A DNA stretch of 15,904 bases, from the NCBI GenBank assembly GCA_010094045.1, contig ML986821.1:45125-61028 (forward strand), written 5' to 3'. Origin of the DNA: Lojkania enalia (Eukaryota > Ascomycota > Dothideomycetes > Pleosporales). The position numbers and the translations under genes were made by a program. Shown in pieces: positions 1 to 10,075 of the stretch; the stretch's first letter is position 1; each line of letters begins with the position of its first letter. The notes beneath the pieces were generated by a model, which saw only the letters and a program-made list of their open reading frames with translations, made no database searches and was not told where the DNA came from.

Positions 1-834
1 AATTTCGTCGCGTATAGTAATAAGTATTTACTAGCTTTAGTATATTACTAGATTACTGTTAACTAAGCTTTCTTAACTAAATAACAACTTCTACTCTATA
101 TATATTATTATACGTTCTTAGAACCGTTAATTATTAAAGTATTATTAACGCTTTATAGAAAAAATTAATTAATATACTACTCCGCCTACCTTTTAAAGCC
201 TCTTTAGAGGCTTTTTAAGTTATCTACCTTTAAATTATATGTACGCTCGCTTATAGGTAGTATATAATATTTACCTTTTAATTCTTAAGATTAAAAAAAT
301 ATAAGTATTATACCTTATAAAATAAAAAATATAACCCTATATAAATCGCATCTAATACTAGTAGAATACTTACTACTAATATACTTATAGATCTCCTCCT
401 ACTATAAAAAAGAGTTTTTAGTCCTCCAGGGCCATCTTAAACTATAAGTAGTAGCCTAATATATAGGGGATAAGAAGGATAAAAAGGTAGCTTTTAAGGC
501 TATTTTAGAATCTACTTATAGTCTAGCGCTTATAGCCTAGGTTGTAAAGAGTTAGGAAGATAGCCTTCTTATAACTAGTATCTATATAGCTTTATTCTAC
601 TAGAGTATTAAGTTACTCTATTAAGTTTTAACTTTAAAAACTCTAGTATCTAGCTTTTAAACTAATATTACAGCACTCTCAGGCGGTTAAAAATAAGATA
701 GAGGGAGTTTAAGGGAAGTTTAGAGGGAAGGAAGAAGAAGAAGAGTAGAAGAGGAGAGGATTAGAAAAGTATCTAATAGCCTACTATTAGACTCTCTAGA
801 TTTTATAGAGGAGTAATTTCGGGCCTATAATTTA
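1..834 (-). other. Long 3' untranslated region of the minus-strand Ty3 element
   Basis: This stretch follows pol and precedes the off-window 3' LTR. It matches 10926-11759 in inverted orientation. It contains a purine-rich tract on the plus strand (about 703-760, so pyrimidine-rich on the element's own strand) and a perfect 8-bp hairpin at 195-214. No protein domain was recognised. At about 1 kb including the off-window part, it is long for a Ty3 3' region. Confidence 0.7.
195..214. other. Hairpin in the Ty3 3' region (left copy)
   Basis: The bases aaagcctc pair perfectly with gaggcttt across a short loop. The other copy has an equally good hairpin at 11545-11564 despite transitions on both arms. 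RIP tends to change both strands of a palindrome, so conserved pairing may be passive. Confidence 0.5.
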
Positions 835-2064
835 GTTTTCTAATCTACTACTTAACTCTTATATATTATTATCTACTAGATAATCTATATTTTTTATACT
901 ATTTTTATATATCTTAATCTATTTAGTTAGAGTTTTTAAGAGTCTTAGCTAACTTAGATACTTATTATAAAAAGCTTTTAACTTATAAAGCGAACCTATA
1001 AAATTTAAAACTTTATATTAGACTAGGTTAAAATTATATTCTACCTATTTTATATAGTATTTAAGGGTCTTATAATATAGCTTACTAGCTAGTATTTCCT
1101 TAACCTCCTACTATTCTACTCTCTTAATAGCGATAGCGGGTGGTTTTAGAGCTTCTTACTCTAGTAGAGGGTTCTAGGGGTTCTTATATAGTAGGTTTAG
1201 TACGAAGATATTATATATTCTCAATTCTAAGGGTAGCTATAAATAGTATAAGTTTTTAACCTATTCTAGTACTTTAAAAGAGCTCTTCTATTAATCAGAT
1301 AACTTTCAGCTTAGTCTCTAAACTGTAAAGTTCTTAGTATTTAAGTAGACTATATTACTAATCTACTAATTAACCGGTTACTAGTAATAGTTAATAATAG
1401 ATTATATACGATTCTAAGCCTTTTTAATATTAGTTTTTATAGTTTCCTAGACTATATATATATAAGTTACTAGAGTTAAAACGTTCTTATAATTTAATTT
1501 ATCTGTTATAGTAATAGGATTAATAGAATATTTCTAATTCTAATTCTAATAGGGCTTAAATCTATATAGGATCTAATATAGGGATATTCTAATAGTTATA
1601 TAGGGTAGAATTACTTATACTTAGTTAATTATAGGTAATAGAGAACTCTAGTTATTCTAGTAGAAGGATACGAAAGAGTATAGTCTCTAATTAATATACT
1701 TATTTATAATCTCTATCTATCTATTAGTTTCTTTATAATAAGTAGTAGATAGTTTAATCTTTACGCCTAAGATATAGTAGAATTTAGACTAGAAACTAAA
1801 TATAAACTAAGGTTTTTAGTCTAAAATAATAGTTTTAGGCGTATAGCTAAAGTAGTATATCTATTAAATAAATAATTTAGCTATTCCCTATATATTAATT
1901 ATATAATAGTAGAGAATAGATACTACTTATTTAGATAGGCGATTAATTACTACTATAATTTAATTGTATCCAGACTTATATATAGGAAAATTCTTAAAGT
2001 TAATATATAGGTACTATATTAGTTAATTTAGTATAGGAAGTAGGTAGATAAAATCTAGAGTTTA
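835..2064 (-). pseudogene. pol: pol pseudogene, C-terminal part: integrase core and chromodomain
   Basis: The integrase would insert the element's cDNA into the genome, and the chromodomain would steer it to modified chromatin. The catalytic triad can be placed. The first Asp is at 1999-2001 (now AAC, Asn) and the second at 1819-1821 (GAC, kept, in DxGPQF context). The Glu is at 1711-1713 (GAG, kept, in the TDGQTE context, now N-R-stop-I-E). Thirty-five residues separate the second Asp from the Glu, the canonical D-35-E spacing. The chromodomain lies at about 960-1100, starting EILASKLYYKTLKY. All share one frame, the same as RT after correcting for the insertion. The true stop is uncertain: 835 is the first plausible end, but the frame may run to about 680. 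The nested array joins at 2064. Confidence 0.92.
2060..2064. repeat. Left target-site duplication GTTTA of the tandem LTR array
   Basis: The five bases GTTTA precede the first LTR and recur exactly at 5466-5470 after the last LTR. Five base pairs is the usual duplication for LTR retrotransposons. Joining 2064 to 5471 restores the host pol frame: coordinates shift by 3406, and both sides then fall in the same codon phase. Confidence 0.88.
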
Positions 2065-2268
2065 TATTATAGAGATTTTCAGCTAGTTTATCGAGCTATA
2101 TTAGATATCGACGTATAATATTACGGTTAATATTACGCTAGATATTATACTAGATATTAGCTAATATACCCCTTTTTTATATATATAAATATAGCCCGCT
2201 AGCTATCTTTAATTAACAAGTTTAGCTCCTTATCTCCCTCCCTAAGACAAGATTCGCCTCTTACTACA
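2065..2268 (+). repeat. LTR 1 of the tandem array (204 bp)
   Basis: It starts TATTATAG, where TG has probably become TA, and ends ACTACA. It is the only one of the four that keeps the terminal CA. A TATA-like run is at about 2177-2190. A perfect 14-bp palindrome (atattagctaatat) is at 2154-2167. No polypurine tract precedes it, as expected for a 5' LTR. Confidence 0.9.
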
Positions 2269-3130
2269 GTTATAAGCCTAGTTACCGTACTAAAATAGCT
2301 GCAACTTAATTTATATATTATAATTAATATTACTCCTTTTTATTTAGTATTATAATATTGCGATATTATTATCTTTATCATTTACCAACGATCTTTAGGT
2401 ACTTAGCTATTAGAATTACGTGTAAATTCTATACTTTATAAGTTTATTAATATACTATATTACGTTTAAAGCTATTTTATTCTCCTATATTAATATATTC
2501 TAATATATTTCTAGCTAAGGGTATAAAAATATATAAACCTAAGTATACCTCCTAAAAAGGTTAAAATCTATTAATTAGAACCTACTCTCCCTAATATAGC
2601 CTAGATCGTATTTTTTATACGCTCTAATATCGTATAGACGTATTTAATATTATTGTAATACTAGTAGAACCCTAGAAAATACTATATTAATACTATCCTA
2701 TAGATTAATTACTATTCTATAGTACTTCTACAGCTTTTAGTAATAATTTTAATACTTGTCGAAGTTCTTACAGCTATATATTTTAACCTTTTAGGATTCT
2801 AATTAATTGGAAAGCTTTAATTTAGCGAATAGTTATAAAATCGACTACTAAGGTAGAATTATTAGTACTATTAGTCGCTAGATTAGAAATAGAGTAGTAG
2901 TAGGCCTTCGCCTTACTAATTTTAGCTAGAATCAAATCTTAGGAATTTCTATCAGCCAAATAAATCGATTACTAATAAGAATCTTAGAGGGTAATCTAAA
3001 TTAATATTTCTGCAAGTATACTTAGCTCTACTACTAGTTATTCTATATAATTTACCTCTTTTAGTATAGTATCTACCTTTATTTTTTTTTTTAACGTAGC
3101 TTCTCCTTCGTAGTTAAAGCTAGGGGGGTA
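2269..3130 (+). other. Internal region 1 of the tandem array
   Basis: This is 862 bp between LTR 1 and LTR 2, ending in a G6 polypurine tract (3123-3128). No domain is recognised in any frame. It is nearly collinear with 3335-4194 and 4399-5261, differing mainly by transitions and homopolymer length. The first bases after the LTR, gttataagcc, are where a primer-binding site should be, but I cannot assign a tRNA. Confidence 0.85.
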
Positions 3131-3334
3131 TATTATAGGAATTTTCGGCTAGTCTACTAAGCTGTATTAAATATCGACGTATAATATTACGGTCGATATT
3201 ACGCCGGATATTATACTAGATATTAGCTAATATACCCCTTTTTTATATATATAAATATAGCCTGCTAGCTATTTTTAATTAATAAGTTCAGCTCCTTATC
3301 TTCCTCCCTAAGATAAGATTCGCCTTTTACTATA
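3131..3334 (+). repeat. LTR 2 of the tandem array (204 bp)
   Basis: It aligns without visible gaps to LTRs 1, 3 and 4. It is preceded by a G6 tract and ends ACTATA, from ACTACA by C to T. It acts at once as 3' LTR of unit 1 and 5' LTR of unit 2. Confidence 0.9.
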
Positions 3335-4194
3335 GTTATAAGCCTGGTTACTATACTAAAATAGCTGTAACTTAATTTATATATTACGATTAATATTACT
3401 TCTTTTTATTTAATATTATAATATCGCGATATTATTATCTTTATCGTTTACTAACAATTTTTAGGTACTCAGCTATTAGAATTATATATAAATTCTATAC
3501 TTTATAAGCCTATTAATATACTATATTATATTTAAAGCTATTTTATTCTCCTATATTAATATATTCTAATATATTTCTAGCTAAGGGTATAGAAATATAT
3601 AGACCTAAGTATACCTCCTAAAAAGGTTAAAATCTATTAACTAGAACTTACTTTCTCTAATATAGCCTAGATTATATTTTTTATATATTTTAATATTATA
3701 CAAGCGTATTTAATATTATTATAATACTAGTAGAACCCTAGAAAATACTATATTAATACTACCCTATAGAGTAATTACTATTTTATAGCGCCTTTATAGC
3801 TTTTAGTAATAATTCTAATACTCGTCGAAGTTTTTACAACTATATATTTTAACCTTTTAGGATGCTAATTAATTAAAAAGTCTTAATTTAGTAAACGGTT
3901 ATAAAATCAACTACTAAGGTAGAATTATTAGTACTATTAGTTACTAGATTAGAAATAGAGTAGTAGTAGGCCTTTGCCTTACTAATTTTAGCTAGAATTA
4001 AATCTTAGAAATTTCTATCAGCTAAATAAATCGATTACTAATAAGAATCTTAGAGGGTAATCTAAATTAATATTTCTATAAGTATATTTAGCTCTACTAC
4101 TAGTTACTCTATATAATTTACCTCTTTTAGTATAATATCTACCTTTATTTTTTTTTAACGCAGCTTTTCCTTCGCAGTTAAAGTTAGGGGGGTA
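3335..4194 (+). other. Internal region 2 of the tandem array
   Basis: This 860-bp copy of the internal region ends in a G6 tract at 4187-4192. It has a shorter T-run (about 4148-4156) than unit 1. No coding domain is recognised. Confidence 0.85.
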
Positions 4195-4398
4195 TATTAT
4201 AGGAATTTTCAGCTAGTCTATCGAGCTGTATTAGATATTAACGTATAATATTACGGTCGATATTATACTAGATATTATACTAGATATTAGCTAATATACC
4301 CCTTTTTTATATATATAAATATAGCCCGCTAGCTATCTTTAATTAATAAGTTTAACTCTTTATCTCCCTCCCTAAGATAAGATTCGCCTCTTACTATA
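4195..4398 (+). repeat. LTR 3 of the tandem array (204 bp)
   Basis: This copy shows three consecutive 12-bp direct repeats of the type gatattatacta near 4258-4293. In the other LTRs these are blurred by CpG-containing variants. It ends ACTATA at 4398. Confidence 0.9.
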
Positions 4399-5261
4399 GT
4401 TATAAGCCTGATTACTATACTAAAATAGCTGTAACTTAATTTATATATTATAATCGATATCGCTTCTTTTTATTTAGTATTATAATATCGCGATATTATT
4501 ATCTTTATTATTTACTAACAATCTTTAAGTACTTAACTATTAGAATTATATATAAATTCTATACTTTATAAGCTTATTAATATATTATATTATATTTAAG
4601 GCTATTTTATTCTCCTATATTAATATATCTTAGTATATTTCTAGCTAAGGGTATAGGAATATATAGACCTAAGTATACCTCCTAAAGAGGTTAAAATCTA
4701 TTAACTAGAACCTACTCTCCCTAATATAGCCTAGATTATATTTTTTATACGTTCTAATATTGTATAAGCGTATTTAATATTATTATAATACTAGTAGAAC
4801 CCTAGAAAATACTATATTAATACTACCCTATAGAGTAATTACTATTCTATAGTACCTCTACAGCTTTTAGTAATAATTCTAATACTTATTAAAGTTTCTA
4901 TAGCTATATATTTTAACCTTTTAGGATACTAATTAATTAGAAAGCCTTAATTCAGTAAACGGTTATAAAATCGACTACTAAAGTAGAATTATTAGTACTA
5001 TTAGTTACTGGATTAGAAATAGAGTAGTAGTAGGCTTTCGCTTTACTAATTTCAGCTAGAATTAAATCTTAGGAATTTCTATTAGCTAAATAAATCGATT
5101 ACTAATAAGAATCTTAGAGGGTAATCTAAATTAATATTTCTGCAAGCGTATTTAGCTCTACTACTAGTTATTCTATATAATTTACCTCTTTTAGTATAGT
5201 ATCTACTTTTATTATTTTTTTTTAATATAGCTTCTCCTTCGTAGTTAAAACTGGGGGGGTA
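4399..5261 (+). other. Internal region 3 of the tandem array
   Basis: This 863-bp copy of the internal region has the longest G-run of the three (seven G at 5253-5259) just before LTR 4. No coding domain is recognised. Confidence 0.85.
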
Positions 5262-5465
5262 TATTATAGGGATTTTTAGCTAGTCTACCAAGCTGTATTA
5301 GATATCGACGTATAATATTACGGTCGATATTACGTCAGATATTATACTAGATATTAGCTAATATACCCCTTTTTTATATATATAAATATAGCCCGCTAGC
5401 TATTTTTAATTAATAAGTTCAGCTTCTTATCTCCCTCCCTAAGATAAGATTCGCCTCTTACTATA
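5262..5465 (+). repeat. LTR 4 of the tandem array (204 bp), terminal 3' LTR
   Basis: This is the last LTR. Similarity to the other units stops exactly at 5465, after ACTATA, and is followed by the GTTTA duplication and then by host Ty3 pol sequence. Confidence 0.9.
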
Positions 5466-5470
5466 GTTTA
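5466..5470. repeat. Right target-site duplication GTTTA of the tandem LTR array
   Basis: This is an exact repeat of 2060-2064. No such repeat flanks the internal LTRs, where a G-run PPT or an internal region adjoins instead, so the array occupies a single insertion site. Confidence 0.88.
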
Positions 5471-8220
5471 GGTTTATATTAGATAAGCTTTATAGTATAG
5501 GATATAATTCTATATATATTATTTATAAATAGCCTCTATACTCTTCTAATAGTACTTCTAGAATAGTAATTAATAGGTTTTAGTAGTACTTAGGTATATA
5601 GAGGATATTTAGTTATAGACCTCTTATATAAATTATATATAAAGGCCTAAATCTAATAGAATATATAAATAATTATTATAAAGGAGTAGTCTATTCTCTA
5701 TCTAATACTTGTAGAATAAAAGGGTATATTCCTATATAAAGGAGGCTCGATTTTCCTATAATAATATATTAATTAACTCTAGAGAATCTAGTAATATAAC
5801 CTACTTTTAACCTTTAATAATATTTAATATAGCTACTTAAGTTATTATTTAGGTAATATAGAATTAGGCTAATTTAGCATTAATTTAGAAGTGAAGTTAA
5901 TATAGTCTAAATAAGACTTTTAACCGGTTATTAGTTTAAGCTGTTTTTAAGTTTTCTATATCTTATTTATAATAACTAAGGATATCTACTCTAATATTAT
6001 TCTTACCTAGAGTATACTCAATTCAAAACTAATACTAAGCTAATTCCTTAATCTAATAAATTTAATAAGTATTAAGTACCTTTATAGTTATAAAATATTT
6101 AAGTAAGCGATAATTGGTATATACTAGAGTTCTAGTAGCTACTAAAATAAGTTCTACCCTCTATTATTTAAACGTAGTAACGATTATAAATAGTTTCTTA
6201 TTATAGATCTTCTAGTTTAGTTCTAAACTAGAGAGAACTTTACTATAAAACGCTATAGAGTACTATTTTCTGTTAGAATATTTCTATAACAGTACTCCTA
6301 TAACTATTCTATTAGAGGCGTTAGTTTCTATTTTTATTTCTAATATAAGGTTAAAGTAGTAGAATATAGGTATATTTAATAGAGCTAACTTTAATTTCTT
6401 AAAGGTAATATTATATTCTAAAGTCTATATAAAAGAGGTTATAAGGCTCTATAATATAATAATTAGCTTTATAATACGCGAGAATTCCGATATAAACTGT
6501 TAATAGAATCTAGTAAAACCTAAGAAGAATTTTACACCCGTTATAGTAGTAGGTAACTACTAGTTATATAGTACTTCTATCTTCTCTAGATTAACCTTAA
6601 GGCTTTTATTTAAGAGGATATAGTTAAGGTATTTAATTCGGGTAATATAGAATTCGCTCTTTTTAATATTAACTTATAACCCTACTTAATATAATCTCTT
6701 AAGAACTTTCTTAATATAGATAGTATATATCGCCTTATCTTCTAAGTAGATAAGAATATTATCTAGATAAGTAATATAGAAGTTATCTAGATAGTTAATT
6801 AGTACGTTATTTATATAATACTAGTAAGTTACTAGACTATTATATAATTTAAAAGGTAGAATTTTATACTTATAGGTTCTATATCGAGTCTAAAAGGTAG
6901 TATATTCTTTAGAACTAGAATCTATTCTAATCTTATTAAAGGCTGTATAAATATTAAACTTAGTAAAGATTACTACTTTAATAGGCTTAGATAGAAGTTT
7001 ATCTATATATAGTATCGTATATATATTCTTATAGGTAAGAGTATTAAATTTATAATAATCTATATAGATATATAAGTCGCTATTAGGTTTATAGATATAA
7101 AGGATTAGAAATATAAAAGAGCTCTAACTCTACTTAATATATCTATACTATAGATTATCTATAATATACTTTTTAGTTACCTCTAGCTTCTTAATATTCT
7201 ACTTATATAACGGGCTGTAACTATTAGAGAGAGGTTCTATAAGAATAATCTTATAATTATAAAAGTAGTACTCTAGTAATTAATAAGCTATAGTTTTACT
7301 AAATATATTCTAATACTTATAGTATTTAAATAGTAATTAGAGATTTACTAGTACTTTATTTTTAGTATTATCTTCTAGCTCTAGGGCTTACTTATCTTTA
7401 ATCAGCTGTTCGATTTTGTATAGAGATATAGAGAAAAACTCGTTCTCTTTCCTCTTTATATTAAAGTAGAAAGTATTAGCTAAGATAAGAGCGATAATAG
7501 GAGAACGAACTTTCTTTAGATTAGGTTCGGACTTTATTATATACAGGCGTATAGGAGCTCTAAACTTGTTTAAACTATAGGTTATAAGAAACTAATATAG
7601 TTTTAGTAGTCTTAGTAAACCCTTAATATAATAGATAGTTGGATTATAGAACTACTAATACTAATTCTTTTCCTATAGAGCGTCGCGTCACTAGATATCT
7701 AACTCTACCTCCTTATTATATATTAGCTAAGTTAATTATATAAGAAGAAGAGGTAAAGGATTATAAATAGTAGAATACTTAGAGAGCTATATAATCCGAT
7801 TTTTATCTATATCTAGCTGGAGTTGAAAATAATATAACTATTTAATACTAATAATATAATCTTAAGTACCTAGATTTATAATAATAAATAGGTAGTTTTA
7901 GATAGTTTTTCTATTAATTTATAGGTGTAAGTAGATATACTAATTAACTAGAGTTTAGATTCGATCCTAAAAACCTTTAATAGTAATTTTAAAGGATAAG
8001 CGCTATATTACTATATATAGAATTTAGAAGAGTAATCTAGCTACTATAGAATTAAGGAATAGAAAACCTTAAGTACTAGTATTAATAAGAGCGTTTAGTT
8101 ATATACTAACGCCTTTTAAATATAGAATAATAGGGATTTAGAAGTACTTTTCTCTAAATAAATACGATAAATTAATATTTAATAAGTTATACTTATTTAA
8201 GTTTAGGATAGAGAGTTTTC
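5466..8220 (-). pseudogene. pol: pol pseudogene, N-terminal part: protease, reverse transcriptase, RNase H region, integrase zinc-finger region
   Basis: This is the first part of the Pol polyprotein that processes Gag-Pol and copies element RNA. The protease active site is at 8072-8083, where DTGA has become NTST by G-to-A changes. A downstream ILG-type strand of the protease fold lies near 7850-7880. RT shows a KPN..D...Y.DY..LN block at about 7005-7080, an LPF(G)L..S block at about 6815-6880, and the catalytic YLDDILIY at 6744-6778 now reading YLDNILIY. RNase H and the integrase zinc-finger region should fill 6480-5466 but are too worn for me to place their catalytic residues. All placed motifs share one frame, which continues into the integrase core at 2064 once the 3406-bp insertion is removed. 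The gene is broken by that insertion and by many RIP stops. Confidence 0.9.
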
Positions 8221-9480
8221 TTAAACGTTTCTATTTTCTACCTAAGAACTATCTAGATAGTACTTATTTATATTTAGAAACTCTTCTTCCTTAATCTTCT
8301 TTTATTTAACCTTTATCTCTTATACTTTAAAGACTATATATTTATTTATAAAGTATTCTAGTTTACTATAATTATAGTAATTACCTAGAGTTATATATCT
8401 TTTAGGTATAAGAATTTTACTAAGTTATTAGAAAGTAATTATAGTAGAATAAGGTATTAATACTAGAGTAGATTAGGGTAGTATTAGATCGTAGGTTACC
8501 TTAGATAAATTCTTAGAAACTTTCTAGTACTAATCCGAATTTATTTTAGCTATAACCTATAAGCTAGTAGTTTATTTTAAAAGGCTAGAAATACTCCTCT
8601 TTTCTATATTATAGGCTATTAAGTATACAACTATAGTATTAAAGGAGCTTTTCTATATAAGCTTAAAGCTAAGGTTTATTATCTTTAAGCTAGGAAGAAT
8701 CTTATCTTATAGATAGAAGAACTATTTAGATTAAGATACGAATCCTCTAATAGTTATACTAATAAAGTAAGCTTTAAAAGTTAGAAACACTTCTCTCTTA
8801 TTTATCCTTAGAACTTAAAACGCTTATTATACCTCTATCTCTTTATTATCTATAATAAAATACGATTATAAAAGTAAAATTATTTCTTTAATATTTTTAA
8901 ACTAATACTAGTCTAATTTAACTAGATATTTTAGCTTTAAATACTCTTTTATAGTACTAGAAGTATATTTCTATACTAATACTATATATATATACTCTAT
9001 CAGATAGTAATCTATATTAATCTCAAGTTGGTCTAGAATTAAAACTTACTATTATTTAAATATAGGTTTATTACTATCTATAAAGCTTTTAATCTTAGGT
9101 ATATATTTAGTAAGGTAGGCTTAAAAGGGTTTAGAAGTAGCTAAGAAGTTTCTTACTAGAGGAGTTATAAAAGTTTCTTAGTATATTATCGGTTCTAATT
9201 TAGTAGTTTATAGAGGTTAATTAAGACTAATAGTTCTCTATTATATTAAGTATATAATCTTCTCTTATAAAATTATAATTTATTTCTTAAAGGTTAATTT
9301 ACTCTAATTTCCCTTTAAATTAGATAGGTTCTTTATTATAAGCCTTATAGAGAGGGGTCCGCCTGTTATAGGGCCTCCTATAAGAGGTAACAGTTATTCT
9401 ATATATATAGATAGAAGTTTACTCTTATTATAACTTATATATATATTAGTTTTAGTATAGGAATTAGAAGGTAAATTATA
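8200..9480 (-). pseudogene. gag: gag pseudogene of Ty3/gypsy element with CCHC zinc knuckle
   Basis: This encoded the structural Gag polyprotein that packages element RNA in the virus-like particle. One minus-strand frame (first codon bases at coordinates divisible by 3) can be followed through checks at 9420, 9120 and 8379. Near its end is a decayed CCHC zinc knuckle at about 8344-8384. It reads NYYNYSKLEYF, where tyrosines replace the cysteines and histidine as expected from TGT/TGC to TAT/TAC and CAC to TAC. Upstream, residues resembling the helical capsid of Ty3-type Gag (a conserved WFF-like turn, now stop-FFY) are visible around 8720. Many TAA/TAG codons interrupt the frame. Pol lies in the -1 frame relative to gag and overlaps its end near 8200-8290. 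The gag start is a guess. Confidence 0.8.
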
Positions 9481-9795
9481 GTTAAATATTAGCGGTTACC
9501 TCTAATTCTAATAGGTTATTAGTAGTCTCTAAATTTCTACCTAAGCGTACTCTACGCGGCTTTTCTAAAGGTAATTCTAATTATAGAGGATAGGAAGTTC
9601 TAAACTTAAAGGCTTTAATTAATAGAAGATCTTTAAAATTCTATCTAGATATCTAAATAATTTAATATAATAGTATATAAATATTATAATCTAAACTAAA
9701 TTAGGTATATTTTAAACTTAGATATAGTTAAATAAATAATCAATACGATATTATTAAAGAGGCTATAATTAGTAGTATTATATTCTTCTATATAA
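9481..9795 (-). other. Leader between 5' LTR and gag
   Basis: This is the untranslated leader expected between the LTR and gag. It is AT-rich with no domain recognised. It should contain the primer-binding site next to 9795, but no TGG-type start is visible there. The gag start cannot be placed because ATG codons are mostly destroyed by RIP, so the left border given here is approximate. Confidence 0.45.
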
Positions 9796-10074
9796 TATAA
9801 TAGTATAGGTAAAATAATAGGTCCGAATATAGTACAAATCTATTTAGAGGTATATAAGAGTATATAGAGGTTTAAGGACCTAGGAATTCTATTAATACTT
9901 ATAGGCCTTATATAAAAGGATATAGAAGAACTACTAAGCTACTTATAAGGGAGTATATAACTATATACAGAAGAGAAAAGGGGCGGAGCTAGGGGTAGGA
10001 TAAGATAAGCGAAAAGCTTTAGAATAAGATTATATATAAAGCTTTTCGTAGAACGATTTCTTTATATTATTACA
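9796..10074 (-). repeat. 5' LTR (279 bp) of the minus-strand Ty3 element
   Basis: Read on the minus strand it starts TGTAAT and ends ATTATA, which was probably ATTACA before RIP, giving TG...CA ends with a 6-bp inverted repeat. It matches 12009-12287 over its whole length, and both copies are exactly 279 bp. Its outer edge falls exactly where the inverted arms begin (10074/10075). Visible promoter-like pieces are a GC-box-like gggcgg near 9981 (plus strand) and a TATA-like run near 9942-9950. An 11-bp perfect stem (10010-10020 with 10038-10048) lies near its start. I could not match the bases after the LTR to a tRNA primer site; RIP may have erased it. Confidence 0.9.
10010..10048. other. Stem-loop within the Ty3 5' LTR
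   Basis: Eleven bases at 10010-10020 (cgaaaagcttt) pair perfectly with 10038-10048 around a 17-base loop. The equivalent part of the other LTR (about 12029-12075) keeps the outline but is worn by transitions. The position near the start of the LTR suggests part of the U3 region. No function can be shown. Confidence 0.55.
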
Positions 10075-10075
10075 A

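Larger units (their letters stand above)
1..1684 (+). repeat. Left arm of 1.68-kb inverted repeat (3' part of Ty3 family)
   Basis: This arm is the reverse complement of 10075-11759. Position 1 pairs with 11759, and 1680-1684 pairs with 10075-10079. In the first 70 bases all six differences are C/T or G/A transitions. The arm ends exactly at the edge of the 5' LTR on the other side, so the inverted repeat is explained by one Ty3 copy inserted in opposite orientation into another. The similarity should continue left of the window. Confidence 0.93.
2065..5465 (+). mobile_element. Tandem concatemer of a small non-autonomous LTR element (TRIM-like): four LTRs, three internal regions
   Basis: Four 204-bp LTRs start at 2065, 3131, 4195 and 5262. 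They are separated by internal regions of 862, 860 and 863 bp, so unit periods are 1066, 1064 and 1067 bp. The small length differences seem to sit largely in a poly-T tract near the 3' end of each internal region. Orientation is plus: a G-run polypurine tract (six or seven G) sits just before LTRs 2, 3 and 4 and not before LTR 1. A single unit (LTR-internal-LTR) would be about 1270 bp, with no gag or pol that I could recognise. That fits the class called terminal-repeat retrotransposons in miniature, presumably moved by another element's proteins. It lies in the integrase part of the minus-strand Ty3 pol. Confidence 0.92.
1..10074 (-). mobile_element. Ty3/gypsy chromovirus-type LTR retrotransposon, RIP-degraded, 3' end off window
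   Basis: The element is read on the minus strand from a 279-bp 5' LTR (9796-10074) through gag, pol and a long 3' region that runs off the window at position 1. Recognisable remains, in order, are a gag CCHC knuckle, an aspartic protease DTGA site, RT motifs ending in YLDD, an integrase D,D-35-E core and a chromodomain. The order PR-RT-RH-IN-chromodomain is that of Ty3/gypsy chromoviruses. By comparison with the second copy at right, about 250 bp of 3' region and the 3' LTR are missing from the window. Without the 3406 bp added by the nested insertion the element would be roughly 7.2 kb, an ordinary size. In-frame stops are almost all TAA or TAG, as RIP would make from CAA, CAG and TGG. Confidence 0.93.

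Noticed and set aside
2269..3130. Possible copia RT/RNase H remnant in the small element's internal region (PDIA-like at 2590, NP.K-like at 2668, DADW-like at 2795 with a clearer GATGCT in unit 2).
   Set aside because: The three pieces fall in different codon phases, spacing is off, and the rest of the RNase H signature cannot be aligned. Short motifs like these are expected by chance in three frames.
2065..5465. A CRISPR array or a satellite tandem repeat.
   Set aside because: The period is about 1.06 kb, with LTR ends, polypurine tracts and a flanking target duplication. There are no short repeat-spacer units.
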